15,216 nt of DNA from Hyphomicrobiales bacterium (GCA_030600135.1 JAUVMS010000017.1:1-15216); one strand, 5' to 3'; shown: positions 1-7,214, counted from the first letter of the stretch. Numbers and translations are program-made. Notes: a model not told the origin generated them from the sequence alone.

Positions 1-63
1 ACGATGGGGGAGTGGCGGAGGAGCGTCAGCGACGACTAGCGACCAAGTGGGAGCGCAGCCTGC

Positions 64-101
64 GTGGCGCCAGGGGCCATAGGTCCTGAACGCAAACTAA
101 A
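64..101. repeat. Imperfect direct repeat, copy 1
   Basis: This stretch begins GTGGCGCCA and ends CCTGAACGCAAACTAAA. It matches 205-243 at nearly every position, with a few substitutions and one single-base indel in the middle. The last 17 bases are identical in the two copies. Spacing between copy starts is 141 bases. No coding frame is shared by the two copies, so the conservation looks non-protein. I do not recognise the family. Confidence 0.8.
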
Positions 102-177
102 ATAACAAGTCCCGGCCCCTCCATCCCGCTCCCCGCCGGAGCTGCTCAAGTAGGCCAACGGCCGATAGCAGTCCGGC

Positions 178-197
178 GGCGCCGCGAAAGCGGCACC
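178..197. other. GC-rich hairpin beside a run of seven A
   Basis: Arms 178-185 (GGCGCCGC) and 190-197 (GCGGCACC) pair over 8 positions around a GAAA loop. On the plus strand one pair is a C-A mismatch; on the minus strand the same position becomes a G-U wobble, so the helix is more stable in a minus-strand transcript. Seven A residues follow at 198-204. For a minus-strand RNA these give a U run 5' of the stem, the wrong side for an intrinsic terminator. It sits immediately before the second direct-repeat copy and may be part of the same element. Confidence 0.5.
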
Positions 198-204
198 AAA
201 AAAA

Positions 205-243
205 GTGGCGCCAAGGGCCGTAAGACCCTGAACGCAAACTAAA
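205..243. repeat. Imperfect direct repeat, copy 2
   Basis: Second copy of the element at 64-101, again running from GTGGCGCCA to CCTGAACGCAAACTAAA. It is one base longer than copy 1 and differs at scattered central positions. Divergence between the copies suggests an old duplication or two copies of a dispersed intergenic element rather than a recent tandem event. Confidence 0.8.
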
Positions 244-398
244 GAACCAGGCCAGCCCACAGCAACTGAGAACCCACCGGCAAGCGCCGCGCACATGAAC
301 CTTGGATGAACAGCGCCTTCAAGTTCCGTTCAAACGGGCTGGGCTAATCTCCACTCGACCCTGACGATGTAAATCGTAACTTCCCCGGCGTGATCCAC

Positions 399-428
399 GG
401 GGCGCGGAGTTCAGGGTCGCCGCGCCCC
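399..428 (-). terminator. Strong GC hairpin 3' of livF, candidate terminator
   Basis: Arms 399-407 (GGGGCGCGG) and 420-428 (CCGCGCCCC) form a perfect 9-bp helix around a 12-base loop. It lies about 90 bases past the livF stop in the direction of transcription. No U run follows it, so it is not a textbook intrinsic terminator; it could protect the mRNA 3' end or act with Rho. Nine of the loop bases (411-419) are also complementary to 356-364. Confidence 0.4.
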
Positions 429-518
429 ACCCCCCAAATCTGAGACGATTCGATCGGGCTGCGTGCGCACCATCCCCCCCACTGCAGCGCCATCTCCCGT
501 GACGGTGAGAACTACGGG

Positions 519-1430
519 CTAACCTCCGAGAAACAGCTCCCCGACCTTGGGGTTTTCCAACAACTCATCGCCCCGCCCGGCAATCGCCACCTCGCCGGAG
601 ACCAGCACATAGCCCAAATCGGCGAACTCCAAGCCCTTCTTGGCATTTTGCTCGACCATGACGATCGTCTTGCCCTCGACGTGCTGCAGATCGTGAAGGA
701 TCTCGAACACCATATCGATAAAACGCGGTTCGAGGCCGATGGAAGGTTCATCGACCAGCAGAACATCAGGGTCCATCACGAGGGCGCGTGAAATTTCCAA
801 CAGCCGTCTCTCGCCGCCTGAGAGCACCTTGGCCTGATGCTTTCGGCGCGCGGCAAGGCGGGGATACTTGTCGAAAACCTTCTCTGCCGCCTCCCTCGCC
901 TCTGCGGGCTGATTCTTTAAAAATCCTCCCATCCAGAGATTTTCCTCGACCGTCATGGCGGGAAAAACCGATTTGTCCTGGAGGATGTAGGCAATGCCGG
1001 CTCGGCTCAGCTTCTCGTTCGGAGAGAGCGTCGTGATGTCGCTCATTCCCGCCCCGTTGGCAACGAGGATTCTGCCGGAGAATATATTGTTGAAACCGAA
1101 AATGGCATGCAGAATGGTCGACTTGCCGGCGCCATTTGGGCCGATCAAACAAAGCGATTGGCGCCTGCCGACGCGCAAGTTGATACTGTGCAGGATTTCC
1201 ATCTGACCGTAGCCGGCACAGAGATCCTCGATTGACAGGTATGGATCGCCGCCCGCCAGTGCATCGAGCATCTCGACGCTGATTTCCTCGGCGATTTCGG
1301 CGGCCTGGCGCGCCACCTCTTCAACCGAAATGACGGAATCGACGTCGCCCATGTGATAGCCAGCGGCGCGCCCCGCCTTGCCATCAGCCTTGGCGTCGTC
1401 TCCTGAATCGTTGGTCGGCTTATCACTCAT
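519..1430 (-). CDS. livF: HAAT-family ABC transporter ATPase, LivF type, with N-terminal extension
   Basis: One of two cytoplasmic ATPases that power import by the adjacent LivHM permease. The 303-residue protein has Walker A (GPNGAGKST, 97-105), Q-loop Gln151, signature LSGGE (203-207) and Walker B (VLLVDEP, 223-229). The switch position after Walker B reads VEQNA, with Gln in place of His, which is normal for LivF. Typical LivF is about 235 residues. Here the ATPase fold starts near residue 64, after a hydrophilic tail (1-30) and a probable helix (31-60, rich in Glu, Ala and Val). The ATG at 1430 overlaps the livG stop by one base (TAATG) and is preceded by an AGGGG Shine-Dalgarno-like site, which favours it over an in-frame start 31 codons upstream inside livG. 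The last gene of the operon. Family assignment is secure; the role of the extension is unknown. Confidence 0.95.
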   Translation of the reverse strand: MSDKPTNDSGDDAKADGKAGRAAGYHMGDVDSVISVEEVARQAAEIAEEISVEMLDALAGGDPYLSIEDLCAGYGQMEILHSINLRVGRRQSLCLIGPNGAGKSTILHAIFGFNNIFSGRILVANGAGMSDITTLSPNEKLSRAGIAYILQDKSVFPAMTVEENLWMGGFLKNQPAEAREAAEKVFDKYPRLAARRKHQAKVLSGGERRLLEISRALVMDPDVLLVDEPSIGLEPRFIDMVFEILHDLQHVEGKTIVMVEQNAKKGLEFADLGYVLVSGEVAIAGRGDELLENPKVGELFLGG

Positions 1431-2176
1431 TAGTGTGCCCCTAGGTAGGCGTCGATGACGAGTTGGTCCTTTTGTATCTCGCCCGGCGTGCCCTGCGCCA
1501 GCAGCTCGCCATGGGCCAGACAATAAATGGTATTCGCCATATTCATGATCACACGCATGTTGTGCTCGATGATGAGGAGCGTAATTCCAAACTCGGAGTT
1601 GGCGTGATTCAACCGGTCGATGAGCCCGTTGATGAGCGTCGGATTAATCCCCGCCGTGGGCTCGTCCAGCAGCAACACCGTCGGCTCGTTCATGAGCGCC
1701 ATGGCGAACTCCAAAAGCTTTTGCTGGCCGAACGAGAGGTCGCCTCCGTTCAGAAATCGCTTCTCGTAGAGGCCGACGAAGTTCAGCAGCAGTTCGGCCT
1801 TTTCCAGTTCCTCGGCCGTATCGTGGCCGAACATGTCCATAAAACCCATTCTACGGTGTGGAATGGAGATCAGCATGTTGTCGACACAATTCATCTTGCC
1901 GTAGATCCGCGTCTGCTGAAACGTGCGCAAGAGCCCCAGGCGGGCAATTTGCTGCACACGGAAGTCCGAGATCTCGTGACCCTGAAACATGATCGAGCCC
2001 GAATCGATGGGATGATAGCCGACAATGGAGTTAAAGAGCGTCGTCTTTCCCGAACCGTTGGGCCCGATCAGGCCGGTAATCTTGCCCTGCTCCACCGATA
2101 TCGAGATATCCTTGTTTGCCACCACGCCACCGAAGGTCTTGGTGACGTCCTGAACCTCGATGATATTGTTGGTCAT
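1430..2176 (-). CDS. livG: HAAT-family ABC transporter ATPase, LivG type
   Basis: Second ATPase of the Liv-type importer, expected to pair with LivF beneath the LivHM membrane dimer. In 248 residues it shows Walker A (GPNGSGKTT, 38-46), Q-loop glutamines at 87-88, signature LSFGQQ (147-152), Walker B with the LivG-typical DEPTAG (VLLLDEPTAG, 167-176) and switch His205 in IEHNM. Length is close to the usual 250-260 residues and nothing is missing. The ATG at 2176 overlaps the livM stop by four bases (ATGA), and GGAGG lies seven bases upstream, so the start is well supported. Its own stop shares one base with the livF start, so translation of livM, livG and livF is probably coupled. Confidence 0.96.
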   Translation of the reverse strand: MTNNIIEVQDVTKTFGGVVANKDISISVEQGKITGLIGPNGSGKTTLFNSIVGYHPIDSGSIMFQGHEISDFRVQQIARLGLLRTFQQTRIYGKMNCVDNMLISIPHRRMGFMDMFGHDTAEELEKAELLLNFVGLYEKRFLNGGDLSFGQQKLLEFAMALMNEPTVLLLDEPTAGINPTLINGLIDRLNHANSEFGITLLIIEHNMRVIMNMANTIYCLAHGELLAQGTPGEIQKDQLVIDAYLGAH

Positions 2177-3231
2177 TCCGCCGCCTCCGTTGCCGCTCGT
2201 CCGGAGGACATTTCAGTTCGCTCAACATGCACGCCGAACCATTCTGGTTTCTGGCGCATCAACCAGCCCATAATCCCCTCTTGGAAATAGACCACAATGA
2301 CGACGATGAGCGCGCCGAGTGCGACCCACTGCCAGCCGAGGAAATAGTTCCACGTCACCTCCTTGAAGACATGGAACACGATCGCTCCGATGACCGGGCC
2401 CCAAAGCGTGCCCTTGCCACCGAGCAGCACGCAAACCACCATAAAAATTCCCAGGTTGATGGTCTGATAGGCCGTCTCCAGAGGCTCGAAATGAATCAGC
2501 TGAAAGGCGGAGAACGCCCCCGCGATGCCAACGAAGAAGGCCGCCATCGCCCACGCGACCAACTTGTACCGCAAGGTGTGGATGCCCATCCCTTCGGCCT
2601 TTTCCTCATCGTCTCGGATGGCGTTGAGCGCCGCGCCGAACCGCGTGCCATAGAGCCACTTTAGGAACACGAATAGCGCCAGGCCGAGTCCGCAAAAGAG
2701 GAAGTAGAAAAATATCTTGCCGTCGTCGAGATCGCCCGGATAGACGGGCAGTGCGATGCCCTGACCGCCGCCGACCCACTCCCAGTTGGAAACCAATTCG
2801 CCTGCTGCGATCGCGACCCCGAGTGTGCCAATGGCAAAATAGGGTCCGCGCAGACCGAACGTTATCGCCCCGATAATAACCGCACACACCGCGCAAAATA
2901 GACCTGCCGCCAGGGCCCCGAGCGCCAGGCCCACAAAATACTGGCTTGACGTAAATACGAACCTTCCGCCACCCGCGGCATCGGTGTATGCACCGACCGG
3001 GTACACCAGGCCAATCGCGACGACGGCCGCGACATACATACCGGTGCCGTAAAAGAAGATATTGCCGAGCGAATTGTACCCCATCTGCCCGCCGGTCATA
3101 TCCCAGGTCAACGCGACAATGATCATGAGCCACAATGTTGCAAGCTGGGTTCCATATTCGGGAAAGAGAAATGGCGCGACCACGCTCGCCGCGACGAGCA
3201 CGAGATAGAGGATACTCCTAGCTCCCTGCAC
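2173..3231 (-). CDS. livM: HAAT-family ABC transporter permease, LivM type
   Basis: Inner-membrane permease subunit that pairs with LivH to form the transport channel. The 352-residue protein is strongly hydrophobic, with clear membrane segments near 7-24, 30-45, 63-78, 97-125, 132-148, 172-193, 223-245, 256-290 and 298-320. It has the LivM hallmarks: a GGQMGYNSLG stretch after the second segment (47-56), GGGQGI (154-159), and the ATPase-contacting loop FGAALNAIRDDEEKAEGMGI (198-217). It uses a GTG start at 3231. The start is fixed by an excellent TAGGAGG Shine-Dalgarno site five bases upstream, which overlaps the livH stop. The hydrophilic C-terminal tail (328-352) is cytoplasmic by prediction. 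Substrate cannot be read from this subunit. Confidence 0.94.
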   Translation of the reverse strand: MQGARSILYLVLVAASVVAPFLFPEYGTQLATLWLMIIVALTWDMTGGQMGYNSLGNIFFYGTGMYVAAVVAIGLVYPVGAYTDAAGGGRFVFTSSQYFVGLALGALAAGLFCAVCAVIIGAITFGLRGPYFAIGTLGVAIAAGELVSNWEWVGGGQGIALPVYPGDLDDGKIFFYFLFCGLGLALFVFLKWLYGTRFGAALNAIRDDEEKAEGMGIHTLRYKLVAWAMAAFFVGIAGAFSAFQLIHFEPLETAYQTINLGIFMVVCVLLGGKGTLWGPVIGAIVFHVFKEVTWNYFLGWQWVALGALIVVIVVYFQEGIMGWLMRQKPEWFGVHVERTEMSSGRAATEAAE

Positions 3232-3236
3232 AATAA

Positions 3237-3243
3237 CCTCCTA
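3237..3243 (-). promoter_or_regulatory. Strong ribosome-binding site for livM, fused to the livH stop
   Basis: On the minus strand TAGGAGG sits five bases before the livM GTG start. Its first three bases are the livH stop codon TAG. This supports the GTG start and suggests that a ribosome ending livH is positioned to reinitiate on livM. Confidence 0.8.
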
Positions 3244-4539
3244 CGCCAAGACCTGGCGCATCCGCTGCTGCTGAATGAGGCGGATGATGAGCACCACCAG
3301 GAGAAGCAGGACGGCGATTGCCTGCTGATAGCCAATCCCAAAGATGTGCGCGCCGTATTGCTCGAGCACGCCGATGCCGAGACCGGCTGCGATCACTCCC
3401 GGCAGGTTGCCGAGCCCGGCCGCAGTGACGATAACGAACGAGCGGATCGAATAGGCGATCCCATAGAACGGTTGGATCAGCCAAACCATGACGATGATGG
3501 CACCAGCCGCGCCACAGATTGCGGCGTTGAGAGAAAACGTGAAGGCATAGACCTTTTCGGTATCGATGCCGAGCACGCGTGCCGCGCGCGGATCTTGCGA
3601 CGTCGCACGAATGGCTTGGCCCATGCGGCTGTACTTCATGAACGACACGACAGCGATTGCCAGGCCGCCCGCCATTACCACGCCAATCAGCTTGGCAATC
3701 GGAACGTCGACCATACCATCGAAGAAATAGAGTGTCTCATAAGGCAGTTTAACCGACTGGGTATCGGAGCCAAAGAGCAAGTTCATTAGTTGCGCCAACA
3801 TGATCGCGATGCCGAAGGTTGCAAGCAGTGAAGTGAAGAGATCGCGTTCTATAACCCGGGAGATAATGAGACTATAGATACCGCCCAAGAGAATGATGGT
3901 GACGATGACGGCTAAAACGCCAGCATCTCTAAACAGAGTACCGCTGAACTCACCAATCGTCAGCAATTGTCCGACGCCGAACAGCAACGACGACGCCAGC
4001 CAAACTACAACGAACAAGAGCCAGAGACCGCCCCGCGCAAATGGCACGAGCAGCGCGATCAGCAGGCACATCACGATCATGGGCGCAGTGAAACCCAGGC
4101 CGCCATAATTCCAATATCCGATCAGTTGAACAATCGCGACGGCAATGGCCAAGCTCGCGGCGACGACAATTGCCTGGCGCTTACGCCCCTCCTCGACGCC
4201 CATCCGATTGAGCAGCGAGATATTGGCGAGCGAGGTGAAATATCCGTGCGCTTTCGTCCCGTTGAGGCCACCACCGATCAACCAAAGGACGAAAAAAGCC
4301 AGCGGCACGCCAAGCAATGCCGGCATACCCTTTTGCGTCGCGTACCAAGCGACATAGCCGCCAAGAATGACGAAGTCGCCTTGCGCCAAATTCTTGACAT
4401 TCATCACGCCCCAAACAAGGGCCAGACCATAGGCCGCCAGCGCGAAGATTGCGCCGATCATCAAGCCGTCGAGTATGATTTTTACATTGACGACAGGAAA
4501 CTCAAAAAGAAGAGAAATATTACCAAAAATCTGATCCAT
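3241..4539 (-). CDS. livH: HAAT-family ABC transporter permease, LivH type, enlarged by an internal membrane block
   Basis: Inner-membrane permease partner of LivM. From the ATG at 4539 it is 432 residues, well above the usual ~290-310. The family core is intact: the N-terminal block with WGVMNVKNLAQGDFVILG (43-60), the segment LLATFGIAIMLAQLMNLLFGSD (238-259) and the coupling loop GQAIRATSQDPRAARVLGID (307-326), followed by the usual C-terminal membrane segments to residue 420. Between the second membrane segment and the one that normally follows lies an extra region, roughly 88-205. It starts with a polar loop (91-121) and contains hydrophobic stretches near 123-140, 151-167 and 171-190. 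The reading frame is unbroken throughout. The start was chosen because GGAAGG precedes it by nine bases; a TTG start eight codons further upstream is less likely. It lies 119 bases downstream of the binding-protein gene. Confidence 0.9.
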   Translation of the reverse strand: MDQIFGNISLLFEFPVVNVKIILDGLMIGAIFALAAYGLALVWGVMNVKNLAQGDFVILGGYVAWYATQKGMPALLGVPLAFFVLWLIGGGLNGTKAHGYFTSLANISLLNRMGVEEGRKRQAIVVAASLAIAVAIVQLIGYWNYGGLGFTAPMIVMCLLIALLVPFARGGLWLLFVVVWLASSLLFGVGQLLTIGEFSGTLFRDAGVLAVIVTIILLGGIYSLIISRVIERDLFTSLLATFGIAIMLAQLMNLLFGSDTQSVKLPYETLYFFDGMVDVPIAKLIGVVMAGGLAIAVVSFMKYSRMGQAIRATSQDPRAARVLGIDTEKVYAFTFSLNAAICGAAGAIIVMVWLIQPFYGIAYSIRSFVIVTAAGLGNLPGVIAAGLGIGVLEQYGAHIFGIGYQQAIAVLLLLVVLIIRLIQQQRMRQVLA

Positions 4540-4611
4540 TGAACCACGCCTTCCACAAGCCAAGCTACAACAACCGGCCTGCCATGAGCAGCTGGCAAAT
4601 CAACGCAGAAT

Positions 4612-4638
4612 GGCTGGACACCCTGGCGGCGCCCAGCC
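4612..4638 (-). other. Weak stem-loop in the gap between the binding-protein gene and livH
   Basis: GGCTGG (4612-4617) and CCAGCC (4633-4638) can pair around a 15-base loop, just past the binding-protein stop codon. No U run follows. Stem-loops at this place in solute-binding-protein operons often hold back transcription or protect the upstream message, giving more binding protein than permease. The helix is only six base pairs, so this is a suggestion. Confidence 0.3.
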
Positions 4639-4658
4639 CAATTTCTCATTGACATTCG

Positions 4659-5897
4659 CTACTCGGTCTTGCGTGGCCATTCGAGCTCGTGCGAGGCAAA
4701 CTCCGACGGCGCCACGACATTGTACTTACCGTCCTGGATTTGACGGAGCACCATCGGCTTAGCGACATTGTTGCCGGCTTCCGAGAATTTGATTTGGCCA
4801 TAGAATGTCGCGAGATCGGTCGCGGCGAGCGCTTCGCGCACTTTTTCCTTGTCGAGTGAGCCAGCCCGCTCGAACGCGTCCTTGAAGACGTAGACCGCGG
4901 CCGACGCCTGCGCTGCCTGGTAAGGCACCTTTTGTTCCGCGTACTGCGCGTAAGCCATCTTGAATTCTTTTTCGTAATCGGCGGCACTGCCGAAGATCGA
5001 GTCTTTGTACGACAAAGTCTCCGCCCACTGCGTCGAGCACAGAATTCCGTTGGCCGACTTGCCGAATTTGCCGGTCACATCGGCTGCCTCACAGTGCGTT
5101 ACGGCAACCATTGGAACATTAATTCTCATGTCACCGATCTGACGCACGGCTGTGACGGCACCCTTAGAGTGCCCCGAGACAATAAGGACGTCCGGTTTCA
5201 GCAGTTTGACCTTGGTCAATATCGCACTCATGTCGGCCAAATCGCGCGGCAATTTCTCATCGATCACGAGTTTCATGTCGTACTTTTTGGCATCGTCGAG
5301 AACACCAGCCCGAACATCGAGAGAAAACGGATCATTCTCGACCGCAACCGCCACCTTCACATCCGACGCCTTCTTGCCGTTCTTTTTGGCGACTTCGGCA
5401 GCCAGAGCAATGGCTGATGCAAGATACTGCTCGGACGTTGAAAGCACGGCAAAGAGATACTTGTATCCCTTGTTGAAGAGCGAGCGCGAAGCGCCCTCCG
5501 CCTCAACCATTGGGATCTTGTAGTTCTCGGTAATCGGTGCGATCGCCTTGGTCAGGCCTGAACTGTACGGCCCGAGCATATATTGAACTTTGTCTTGGCT
5601 TATCAGACGCTCAGCAAGCGTTGCACCACGATCGCCCTTGGACTCGTCATCATAGTAGAGGACCTTGAAGTTATAGCATTTGTCGCCAACCTTGACGCCG
5701 CCGGCTTCCTTAATCTTCTTGATTGCAAACTCGTAGCCGTTTTTGGCGTGAATGCCGTTGGTTGAATACTTGCCCGTCAGCGAGATCGCAGAACCAAGCA
5801 CGATTTCTTCACAATCGCCGGCCAATGCAAGATTTGGCAACACGGCGGTTCCAACGGCCGCGATTGACGCAACGACCAACTTGCGAATTATATTCAT
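4659..5897 (-). CDS. livK: Periplasmic substrate-binding protein of the HAAT importer (LivK-like)
   Basis: Captures the substrate in the periplasm and delivers it to LivHM. The 412-residue protein starts with a Sec signal peptide (MNIIRKLVVA, hydrophobic core to 19, then NLALA-GD, predicted cleavage after Ala26). No lipobox Cys is present, so it should be soluble. The mature part follows the type I periplasmic-binding fold (Peripla_BP_6/LivJ class): GSAISLTGKYSTNG (35-48), YYDDESKG (81-88), MLGPYSSG (107-114) and DVLIVSGHSKG (236-246). Four cysteines (29, 74, 269, 287) could form two disulfides. Length is slightly above LivK/LivJ (~370). GGGAGG lies six bases before the ATG. It is the first gene of the operon. 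The real ligand is unknown; this family also serves amides, urea, aromatic acids and other carboxylates, so the livK symbol marks position and family only. Confidence 0.9.
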   Translation of the reverse strand: MNIIRKLVVASIAAVGTAVLPNLALAGDCEEIVLGSAISLTGKYSTNGIHAKNGYEFAIKKIKEAGGVKVGDKCYNFKVLYYDDESKGDRGATLAERLISQDKVQYMLGPYSSGLTKAIAPITENYKIPMVEAEGASRSLFNKGYKYLFAVLSTSEQYLASAIALAAEVAKKNGKKASDVKVAVAVENDPFSLDVRAGVLDDAKKYDMKLVIDEKLPRDLADMSAILTKVKLLKPDVLIVSGHSKGAVTAVRQIGDMRINVPMVAVTHCEAADVTGKFGKSANGILCSTQWAETLSYKDSIFGSAADYEKEFKMAYAQYAEQKVPYQAAQASAAVYVFKDAFERAGSLDKEKVREALAATDLATFYGQIKFSEAGNNVAKPMVLRQIQDGKYNVVAPSEFASHELEWPRKTE

Positions 5898-5903
5898 GCG
5901 CTT

Positions 5904-5909
5904 CCTCCC
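5904..5909 (-). promoter_or_regulatory. Ribosome-binding site of the binding-protein gene
   Basis: On the minus strand GGGAGG lies six bases ahead of the ATG at 5897. It is a near-ideal Shine-Dalgarno site and fixes the start of the first gene in the transporter operon. Confidence 0.75.
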
Positions 5910-6043
5910 TTACGCATTGCATGAGCAGTGTTTCTTGTTCTTTCAGAATACCTTGGCGCAAGCAAGCCTCTGATCTCAATGTTCATAAGCCGATACCATG
6001 GTTAGCGATACAGACGGCATCACTGCCAGCTCGCTCCACCTGC

Positions 6044-6060
6044 AATATCTACTTGATATT
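6044..6060. promoter_or_regulatory. Candidate operator: AATATC-5-GATATT inverted repeat
   Basis: A perfect 6-bp inverted repeat (6044-6049 and 6055-6060) with a five-base spacer lies in an AT-richer patch about 150 bases upstream of the binding-protein start. Size and symmetry fit a dimeric regulator's site. It could equally be a chance palindrome in an AT-rich stretch, and no regulator gene is present in the window to pair it with. No convincing -35/-10 pair could be assigned in 5898-6155. Confidence 0.3.
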
Positions 6061-6155
6061 AGGATCTAATAATCGTGATCGGTTGGATTTGAAATGGGAT
6101 CGCCATTGATCCAGGCGACCACCATTTGCAATCGAACCGATGCGCGAGATATCGC

Positions 6156-6189
6156 CTAGATGCAAAACCTCAAGAGGTTTCACATCTAG
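6156..6189 (-). terminator. Long interrupted stem-loop overlapping the ypfJ stop codon
   Basis: Outer arms CTAGATG (6156-6162) and CATCTAG (6183-6189) form seven pairs. After a 2x2 internal loop, AAACCT (6165-6170) and AGGTTT (6175-6180) form six more around a CAAG loop. The metallopeptidase stop codon (6186-6188) lies inside the outer arm. There is no clear U run after it on either strand. It is a plausible 3' end or terminator-like structure separating ypfJ from the transporter operon, and could act on transcripts in both directions. Confidence 0.5.
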
Positions 6190-7214
6190 AGCTGGCGTGC
6201 GTTGAACGTATCGCAGTCGCGCATACTACCGCTTTCGAGACCACGGCTGAACCATCTGACCCGCTGCTCGGACGAGCCATGCGTGAAAGCATCGGGAACG
6301 ACATGGCCTTGGGTCTTGCGCTGGATCATATCGTCGCCAATCGCGCTTGCCGCCCGCAGCCCCTCTTCAATATCGCCGCGCTCCAAAATCCCCTTGTCAC
6401 TATCCGCGCGCCGCGCCCAAACACCCGCCAGGCAGTCTGCCTGCAGCTCCATGCGCACCTGAATGCGATTTGCCGCCGGCGACGTCATCCCTCGGCGGGA
6501 CTTTTCACGCTGCACCGCCTCGGCGATGCCGAGCAGGGTCTGGACATGATGGCCCACCTCATGGGCAATAACATAGGCTTGCGCAAAATCGCCTGGCGCC
6601 CCGAACTTGTCCCTCAACTGACGATAAAACGCCAAGTCGACATAAACTTTTTGGTCCAGCGGGCAATAGAACGGCCCCATGGCGGACATGCCTGGCCCGC
6701 AACGTGTTTGTGTAAAACCACTAAACAGCACCAATTTCGGTTCGCGGTAGCGCTGTCCCACACTTTGGAACTGCCGATTCCAAACATCCTCCGTGTCGGC
6801 CAGGATCACCTTCACATATCCGGCGAGGTCATCTTGCGAACCTGTGGCCGGCTTCAGCTGGCGCTCCGATGGCGCACCGGGCACGCGGGCCTTTTCAGTC
6901 CCAGGCATGCCGGGAATATCGAGTTTTGGAAAACTGACCTCCTGGCCCCCTTGCGGAGACGGTCCGCTGCCCGGTCTCGGCGCACCGCCTTGCAAAATCG
7001 TGCGGGGATCGATGCCAAAGAAGAACATCAATCCGAGCACCACCAAAATACCAACAATCCCAAGACCGCCGCCGCCACGGCGGCCACCACGTCCGGGCAT
7101 CGGAATGCGCATCCGCCCGCCCCGTCCGGGAAACGGGAACCCGCCCATGCCGCCACCTTGACCCCGCCGATCCTCGACGTTGTCACTTTGCCGTCTACCA
7201 CGCCAGCGAACCAT
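6186..7214 (-). CDS. ypfJ: YpfJ-family neutral zinc metallopeptidase, membrane-anchored
   Basis: Predicted zinc peptidase of the YpfJ family (Pfam Zn_peptidase, PF04228). The 342-residue protein opens with [17 protein letters not shown] (1-17), the family's typical start. A Gly/Arg-rich linker (18-50) follows, then one membrane anchor (51-67), a Pro/Gly linker and the catalytic domain (about 125-342). The zinc site is HEVGH (218-222), with Glu256 in RMELQAD the likely third ligand. Other family blocks are [14 protein letters not shown] (172-185), [12 protein letters not shown] and [14 protein letters not shown] (305-318). ATG at 7214 was preferred to a GTG three codons upstream because GAGGTG sits just ahead of it and the protein then begins like its relatives. 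The physiological substrate of the family is unknown. It appears to be a single-gene unit unrelated to its neighbours. Confidence 0.93.
   Translation of the reverse strand: MVRWRGRRQSDNVEDRRGQGGGMGGFPFPGRGGRMRIPMPGRGGRRGGGGLGIVGILVVLGLMFFFGIDPRTILQGGAPRPGSGPSPQGGQEVSFPKLDIPGMPGTEKARVPGAPSERQLKPATGSQDDLAGYVKVILADTEDVWNRQFQSVGQRYREPKLVLFSGFTQTRCGPGMSAMGPFYCPLDQKVYVDLAFYRQLRDKFGAPGDFAQAYVIAHEVGHHVQTLLGIAEAVQREKSRRGMTSPAANRIQVRMELQADCLAGVWARRADSDKGILERGDIEEGLRAASAIGDDMIQRKTQGHVVPDAFTHGSSEQRVRWFSRGLESGSMRDCDTFNARQL

Larger units (their letters stand above)
1..518. other. Non-coding left-end region with repeats and stem-loops
   Basis: No credible protein gene was found in these 518 bases. The short open frames on the minus strand are low-complexity Gly/Ala/Ser/Arg strings without a recognisable fold. 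The stretch instead holds a pair of ~38-base imperfect direct repeats (64-101 and 205-243), a GC-rich hairpin at 178-197 next to a run of A residues, a small ACGAT/ATCGT hairpin at 364-377, and two interlocking 9-bp inverted repeats at 356-428. It lies downstream of the transporter operon that ends at 519, so part of it is probably that operon's 3' untranslated region. Confidence 0.6.

Noticed and set aside
36..296. Overlapping minus-strand open frames of 65 and 86 codons in the left-end region
   Set aside because: Low-complexity Gly/Ala/Arg/Ser composition, no recognisable fold, no ribosome site, and they run across the direct repeats in different frames.
1463..2290. Plus-strand 275-codon open frame
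   Set aside because: Antisense to livG and the end of livM; no motif.
6076..6091. 16-base identical match (TGATCGGTTGGATTTG) between the region upstream of livK and the TfoX-like gene at 14904-14919
   Set aside because: No extended similarity on either side. One copy is ordinary coding sequence. A single match this long in 15 kb is within reach of chance.
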